Assembly: GCA_016802295.1 (NCBI GenBank)
Contig: JAESIW010000136.1
Coordinates: 80,177 to 144,176, forward strand
DNA: 64,000 nucleotides
Origin: Brachionus rotundiformis
Lineage: Eukaryota > Rotifera > Eurotatoria > Ploima > Brachionidae
Reading direction: 5' to 3'
In this document: positions 59,168 to 64,000 of the stretch, in pieces
How the letters are laid out: the number at the start of each line of letters is the position of its first letter
Position numbering within the stretch: position 1 is the first letter of the stretch
Program-made: the position numbers and the translations under genes
The notes under the pieces: model-generated
Seen by the model: only the letters and a program-made list of their open reading frames with translations
What the model was told of the DNA's origin: nothing
Databases searched by the model: none

Positions 59168-60919
59168 TTAAAACCAAGATTGGGAAGTAAAAATAGTTTC
59201 ATAAAATTTGTCCATGTGGTAACCCATTTTGATCAACTGGTCGCACTTTTCATACAACTTGTATTGAAGTAAGAGATTTATTCTTTCAAATTTTGGCAAC
59301 ATGTTCACAAGCTGTTCACTGGACTCATTCTCATTTCGTCTCAAATACATGTATTTGCTTAGCGCATTAAAAAGTTCCAAATTACAGTCAAATTTTTCAC
59401 CAAATCCAATCAGTCCTTTACAAGCTTTAAAATCACTAGTTAAATAATTTTATTTTAATTGATAAATTAAATTATTACTTGTTGAAAAAGCTAAAACTGC
59501 TGAAAAAAGTGCAAATTCTTTTGAGTCCAATTTCAGCTCTCTGACCATATCCACCAATGGCTTATAAAATGGCAATATCTTGTCAAATACTGGAAAATAT
59601 TTGAGTATATTGGCATAAGTTGCACTATCACAATCAAAATAATTTATGTCACTGTTTAGATTTGGTTGCGTTTCGGCTTGATCTCGGTTCTGGTGTATTC
59701 TTATGAGCTGAATGAGTCTAAGTGGGTGGACTGAATTGACTAGCAAAATTTTTTGGTCATCTATAGAAAATCTGTCTAAAACTGGTATTACAATAATTAA
59801 AATTAAAAAAAAATTGATAATTTTATTTTACATGAAATGTTTGAAATAAAGCTTATGCATTTTTCCGTATGGATTCGGACCAGTTCTAGAGCAAGCTCGT
59901 GTTCTTGGTTCAGTATTTTGCTTGGAACTGATTGAATGTTCTAATCAAAAGTAATTTATTACATGGAAATTAAAAAAAAAAATTTTTTAGATAATTTACC
60001 TCTAGGACTTGGTAAGATTGAAATACTTTTTTTACCAAAATTTTAGTATTATCATCTAGCAGATTTTCAATGTCACTCTTCGGATCTAAATTGTTAACAT
60101 TACCATGATGACCATTCAAATTCTGAATATAAACTGAGTTCTGATTGAAAGTGTCTATGTATTCATGATTATTTGGACTTTCAGAGGATGTATTGTCCAT
60201 TATTGATTTGATTTTTTGTTTGAATAAATTTGATTGTCTGCCAATTTTGCAATCTTTAATGAATATAAAAATCAGATATAAACTTTAAAATTTAATTAAT
60301 TAATTTACTTTTAAGATCCATTCCAGCAGCTAAACATTTATGGTACCGACAAGATCTACATGCATTACGAGACTTATAGCTTATTTCACAACTACCATCA
60401 CCTGTACACACAAATTTGTGTCCCTCTTTGACATTTCTGCGAAAAAAACCCTTTAATAAAATTATCTATAATTATAAATAAATATCTTTAAAAAAAAAAG
60501 TATTACTTTGCATCCTTCGCAAGTGATAGCTCCAAAATGAAGACCAGATGAAGCGTCTCCGCATACTGTGCATGGTATTTCTTTGAATGGAACAATATCA
60601 TTTACAACTTTTTCTTTAGGAATTTATTAATTTTTTGGCTTAAAAAGATTAGGTTAAAATACGTACCATTTTGTTTCATTCCCACTTGAAGACATTTTTT
60701 GAATCGGCAATAAGCACAATTGGTCCTGGTCGATTTGGTAATAACACAGTTGGAATTTGAACGAACACACTTGAACTCCAGATACTCACTTTTGGCATTA
60801 CGAAGAAAAAATTTCTTGCATGCTTCGCAAGTGATTGTCCCACAATGCCATCCGGCTGAATTGGTCTCACCACACACACGACATGGTTCTGGCTTATTTT
60901 TATCACTCAAGAGACTCAT
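59168..60919 (-). CDS. Nuclear receptor with two DNA-binding domains
   Basis: Seven exons on the minus strand, 60919-60667, 60613-60507, 60450-60309, 60253-60000, 59940-59832, 59775-59479 and 59424-59168, joined in frame, give 472 residues. DBD1 starts at C13 (CRVCG) with P-box C31-E-A-C-K-K; DBD2 starts at C99 (CTVCGD) with P-box C116-E-G-C-K-G and FFRRNVKEGHKFVC. Each has the two four-cysteine zinc modules. A ligand-binding domain follows (about 240-472), ending FYETIF..., a plausible AF-2 helix. This is the 2DBD nuclear receptor group described in flatworms, molluscs, rotifers and Daphnia, with exactly these P-boxes. DBD2 is spread over exons 2 and 3, while DBD1 is in exon 1. Ligand unknown. 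Shares a 324-bp promoter interval with NKAP. Confidence 0.93.
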
Positions 60920-61243
60920 TTTTCCGTATATCTAATATTGATCACTCGAGCCTTTATATTATCTATCTAATTTAGCTAATTTAGCCAATTTAGCTATTTT
61001 CTTTGTCAGTTTGTACTGGAATCTGGACATTGGACATTTTGTCCAGAAGCTAGGTCTTTCTTCTAAACAAAGAATATATTCTCGCCATTTCTGACCACCA
61101 AAAATCTCATTTTTATCTTAGTAAGATCGATATTTATTTTTTGTTAAATTCATGCTTAGATGTTATGTTTTTAATGCTTAATTAATTTTTTTAATAGTTT
61201 ATAAATATGAGTTAAATTTTTTGAAATTAAATAATTTAATAAA
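60920..61243. promoter_or_regulatory. Shared divergent promoter, nuclear receptor / NKAP
   Basis: 324 bp between two head-to-head start codons. Contains a tandem TTTAGCTAATTTAGCCAATT run near 60970-60995 and a GC-richer stretch 61000-61060. No TATA box is obvious on either side, so a bidirectional promoter is likely. Confidence 0.45.
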
Positions 61244-62164
61244 ATGGCTTATTCAGACCGAGATGACAGTTCAGATGAATCAAGGGATCGTTACCGGAAT
61301 CGAAGTCGAAGCAGAGAGAGAACACGGCGGCACCATCACCACAGGGATTCAAAGCCAGACCAAGAACGCAGAAAAGAAGAAATGGACAGAAGGATTAAAC
61401 AGCGGATTGAAATAGCCGAAAAAGGCTGGAGAAAGAGCATTTGGAATGAAGAGCCATCACACAATCATGACAATGATGTATTTAATGGTGATAAAACAAA
61501 CCCATTTGGTAAATTAAGCTACAATTCTACCAAAGAAGAATCTGCTAAGCGAAAGCATAAAAAAGATAAAAAAAAATCGAAAAAGTCAAAAAAATCAAAA
61601 AAGAAAAACAAAAAATCTGACCACGAGTCAGATGATTCTGTGTCATCGATTGAGGCTATTGAAATAAATATAGATAATATGAAAGGTGTCAACACAAGTG
61701 AAGAAGAAGAGATCGACGAAATGATAAAGTCAAATAAGAAGCGAAATTTAGAAAAAGAAAAAGCTTTAAAAAAAGCAGAGGAAGTTGGCCCACAGCCTGA
61801 CTTGTTATTAGCTGTTATTGATGCCAAAAATAAACCTAAAGATTTTGGCAGAGCTTTGCTTCCTGGTGAAGGTGCTGCCATGGCTAAATATGTCGAAGAG
61901 GGAAAGAGAATTCCAAGAAGAGGTGAAATAGGCCTCACTAGTGATGAAATATCTAAATTTGAAGATTCTGGTTTTGTCATGTCCGGTAGTAGACATCGAA
62001 GAATGGAAGCAGTTCGTTTACGCAAAGAGAGTCAAATTTACAGTGCTGATGAAAAACGTGCTTTGGCTAAGCTGAACCATGAAGTCAGATCTAAGAAAGA
62101 AGAACAGATTATGTCTCAATTTAGAGAACTTATACACAGTAAACAAAAAAGTTCCAATTCGTAA
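61244..62164 (+). CDS. NKAP: NKAP-like nuclear protein
   Basis: Single-exon protein of 306 residues. NKAP binds RNA and spliceosome components, represses Notch targets with HDAC3, and is essential in animals. N terminus is Arg-Ser rich (RSRSRERTRRHHHH). A lysine-serine tract (KKDKKKSKKSKKSKKKNKK, about 103-121) is a nuclear signal, then an acidic region, then the conserved C-terminal NKAP domain: GPQPDLLLAVIDAKNKP, ALLPGEGAAMAKYV, GKRIPRRGEIGL, SGFVMSGSRHRRMEAVRLRKE and YSADEKRALA. Human NKAP is 415 residues; the shortening is in the low-complexity N-terminal part. Confidence 0.96.
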   Translation: MAYSDRDDSSDESRDRYRNRSRSRERTRRHHHHRDSKPDQERRKEEMDRRIKQRIEIAEKGWRKSIWNEEPSHNHDNDVFNGDKTNPFGKLSYNSTKEESAKRKHKKDKKKSKKSKKSKKKNKKSDHESDDSVSSIEAIEINIDNMKGVNTSEEEEIDEMIKSNKKRNLEKEKALKKAEEVGPQPDLLLAVIDAKNKPKDFGRALLPGEGAAMAKYVEEGKRIPRRGEIGLTSDEISKFEDSGFVMSGSRHRRMEAVRLRKESQIYSADEKRALAKLNHEVRSKKEEQIMSQFRELIHSKQKSSNS

Positions 62165-62807
62165 TGCTTTTCTTATCTTCTATTTGAATGTAATCTAAAT
62201 TGTTTATTTTTTTTAATTTACAGAATAAAAAATTAATTTTCCATTATTTTTTATCTCTTGGTTAAGGGATAATTTTAAATTTTTTTCCTTAGGGTCATAT
62301 TTTGATTTATTTTTAACTATTTAATACATGTGCAGTTGGATAGTTAGCCCTATTCATTTCATTTTTGCCAACCAAAAAATAAAGTATTCTTTTTAGAAAA
62401 AGCCAAGTTTTCAAGATGTTTTAAACAATTAATCTTTAACATTAAAAATAGACCAATTAAGGTTGGTCAAGTTATCTTTAAAATTGCTACAAAATTTAAT
62501 AAGAATATTCAAAAAATTTATCATTAGTAATCAAATATTTTTCAATCATTGGAAGAATTGGTTTATTTTTAAATAAATTTTTAAATATTTAATATCTTTT
62601 TTGTTCGCCTATTTTGATTTTATCTGAAAGTATTTGTCATGATTGATATGAATCAAGTCAATAAACTTTTTTGACTAAATGGCATGTATTTAAAAGAATT
62701 AATTAATAAAATTTTGGTAATAAAAAAAAACATTTTGTAAAAAAGTGTTAATAAAAATCAACCAAATGAATAATTATTTTGCATACTGTCAATTAATTAA
62801 ATAACTA
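62165..62807. other. Intergenic NKAP-KCNQ
   Basis: Convergent 3' ends, AT-rich. An AATAAA at 62224 probably serves NKAP polyadenylation; nothing else is seen. Confidence 0.5.
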
Positions 62808-63923
62808 TTATTTGACTGTTGAAACCATTATTTGTGAATTTGGAAGAGACCGCAAAAGAATTAGACACTCGTCTAGCTTTTGGTCAACAGTTCCCATTTG
62901 TTCTTCAAGCCTTGATAGTCTGGCATTAATGGTAAATTTGGCCCTATCGCGATCATTCATTTTTGGAACACCCAGAATTTGATCCATTCTTCTCTGAAGT
63001 TCTTTTAGGCGGATCATCAAATCCATGTTACCTTGGCTGTACTGTTCTATGACATCTCGCACATCATAGGGCTTTCTGGCTTGCTATTTTAATTCCAAAT
63101 TTAAAAACTCAAATCAATTTGGTAACTTAATTACCTGAAACTTTCTTCTGGCTACAAAATACTTTATTTTTCTTATAACTCGTATTGTTTGCTTATGCTG
63201 CTCACTAAGTCTTTAAGAAATTTGAATAAAAAGATACCCAATGGTTTAATGGTACATACTCGCAATGCTCTTGGATTAAATTTCTGCCCATGTCAGCTGA
63301 ACTGTGACGTGTACCAGAATAAACATCGCTTTCGTTGTCCAAATTTCTCTTGGACGAAATACTGCTACATTCATCACTTATGGCCTCAGTGTCTGTGCGT
63401 CCAAAAGATTTTAATTTGTTACGTCTTGGCTGAGAAAATTTTCGAGGATAATGACCTTTCCATACAATTAAATTAATAATTAATTTTAATTAATATAATT
63501 AGTTGGAATTGTAAGCTGAAAATACTTGAATTTGTCTTTAAATTGTAAATTTTCCAAGTTGCAACTGAATTACTTCCTGGCATGGCTGCTTTGACCCTCC
63601 ACGAAGTCTTAATTGTTAAATGAATATAATTTTTAGTTCTCTATAAGCCTGGATGTACCTGAATGAGAGCTGCAGCAGCAGGTATTTGTCTATTAAAATG
63701 TTTCTGGCGCTGTTTTTGCTGAACTTTTAGAGCGAAACCAGAACCAAGAATTCCCTAAATATTTTTAGTATTTTTTAGCTATTTGTTTTTAAAATTATTA
63801 GAATTTTATTACTGCTGGTAGTGCAAAAAAAGCAATGCCAAAAACACAAAAACAACTAGCCACCATTTTTCCCCACCATGTAATCGGCACTTTGTCACCA
63901 TAGCCAATTGTTGCCACTGTTAC
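62808..63923 (-). CDS. KCNQ1: KCNQ1-like voltage-gated potassium channel (partial, 5' part outside window)
   Basis: Six exons on the minus strand: 63923-63813, 63754-63659, 63607-63526, 63455-63260, 63210-63135 and 63083-62808. The first visible exon holds the selectivity filter TIGYGD and helix S6 to ALPA; the next reads GILGSGFALKVQQKQRQKHF, the S6 gate and calmodulin-binding helix A. SWRVKAAM...TWKIY follows, then a Ser-rich linker, helix B (IRKIKYFVARRKF) and QQARKPYDVRDVIEQYSQG, the assembly coiled coil, ending soon after the tetramerisation helix. These are closer to KCNQ1 than to KCNQ2-5. Human KCNQ1 is 676 residues; here the A-B linker and C-terminal tail are short. Voltage sensor exons lie beyond base 64000; the 63924-64000 stretch is intron as far as I can see. 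Confidence 0.92.
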
Positions 63924-64000
63924 CTAAAATATAAACTTTTAATTTCAGCACTTTTAAAATAGACAAAATAAGATAGATCAATCCAAGTCAAAACAAACTT

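Overview
The window is animal nuclear DNA: strongly AT-rich, with genes broken by many very short introns (mostly 45-65 bp, GT...AG, commonest donors GTAAAT/GTAATA/GTATTT). Innexin, a neuronal-type choline transporter, KCNQ and FMRFamide-receptor-like GPCRs make it metazoan. The nuclear receptor with two DNA-binding domains (P-boxes CEACKK and CEGCKG) is a type known from flatworms, molluscs, rotifers and some arthropods. Together with compact introns and low GC I infer a small protostome, most likely a monogonont rotifer (Brachionus-like); this is inference, not proof.

Layout. 1-5535 (+): 3' part of REV3L, the catalytic subunit of translesion polymerase zeta. 5813-6250 (+): small DUF1772-like membrane protein. 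6539-7014: GC-rich island with near-repeated ends, probably a retroelement relic. 8246-8746 (+): OSTC. 9171-11707 (+): TAF1C-like RNA polymerase I factor. 11851-15429 (-): secreted or membrane protein dominated by 25 apparently identical 33-residue repeats. 18740-20073 (+): innexin. 20831-21518: assembly gap. 23223-25533 (+): choline transporter SLC5A7. 26652-27806 and 29843-31090 (-): two paralogous peptide-type GPCRs. 33515-34692 (-): COMMD8, split over four small exons. 36055-37182 (+): Cys-less pentameric-channel-like protein with an apparent AT-AC intron. 38487-48770 (+): five neighbouring, unrecognised, largely disordered proteins that share short motifs and, in three of them, a small folded-looking module. 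49065-49896 (-): PGAP2. 50378-50956 (+): low-molecular-weight phosphatase ACP1. 51104-51322 (+): COX17. 51420-52545 (-): DNAJB13. 52797-54566 (+): TRAPPC12. 54619-55119 (-): SAYSD1. 56104-58384 (+): cytochrome P450 reductase POR. 59168-60919 (-): two-DBD nuclear receptor. 61244-62164 (+): NKAP. 62808-63923 (-): 3' half of a KCNQ1-like potassium channel running off the window.

Most recognised genes are unrelated housekeeping or neuronal genes, as is normal for animal gene order. The exception is the 38.5-48.8 kb run, whose five same-strand genes appear to have arisen by local duplication and are the best candidate for an undescribed family. Exon boundaries given below were worked out by hand from splice consensus, reading-frame continuity and family conservation; every multi-exon model quoted keeps an open frame across its junctions unless stated.
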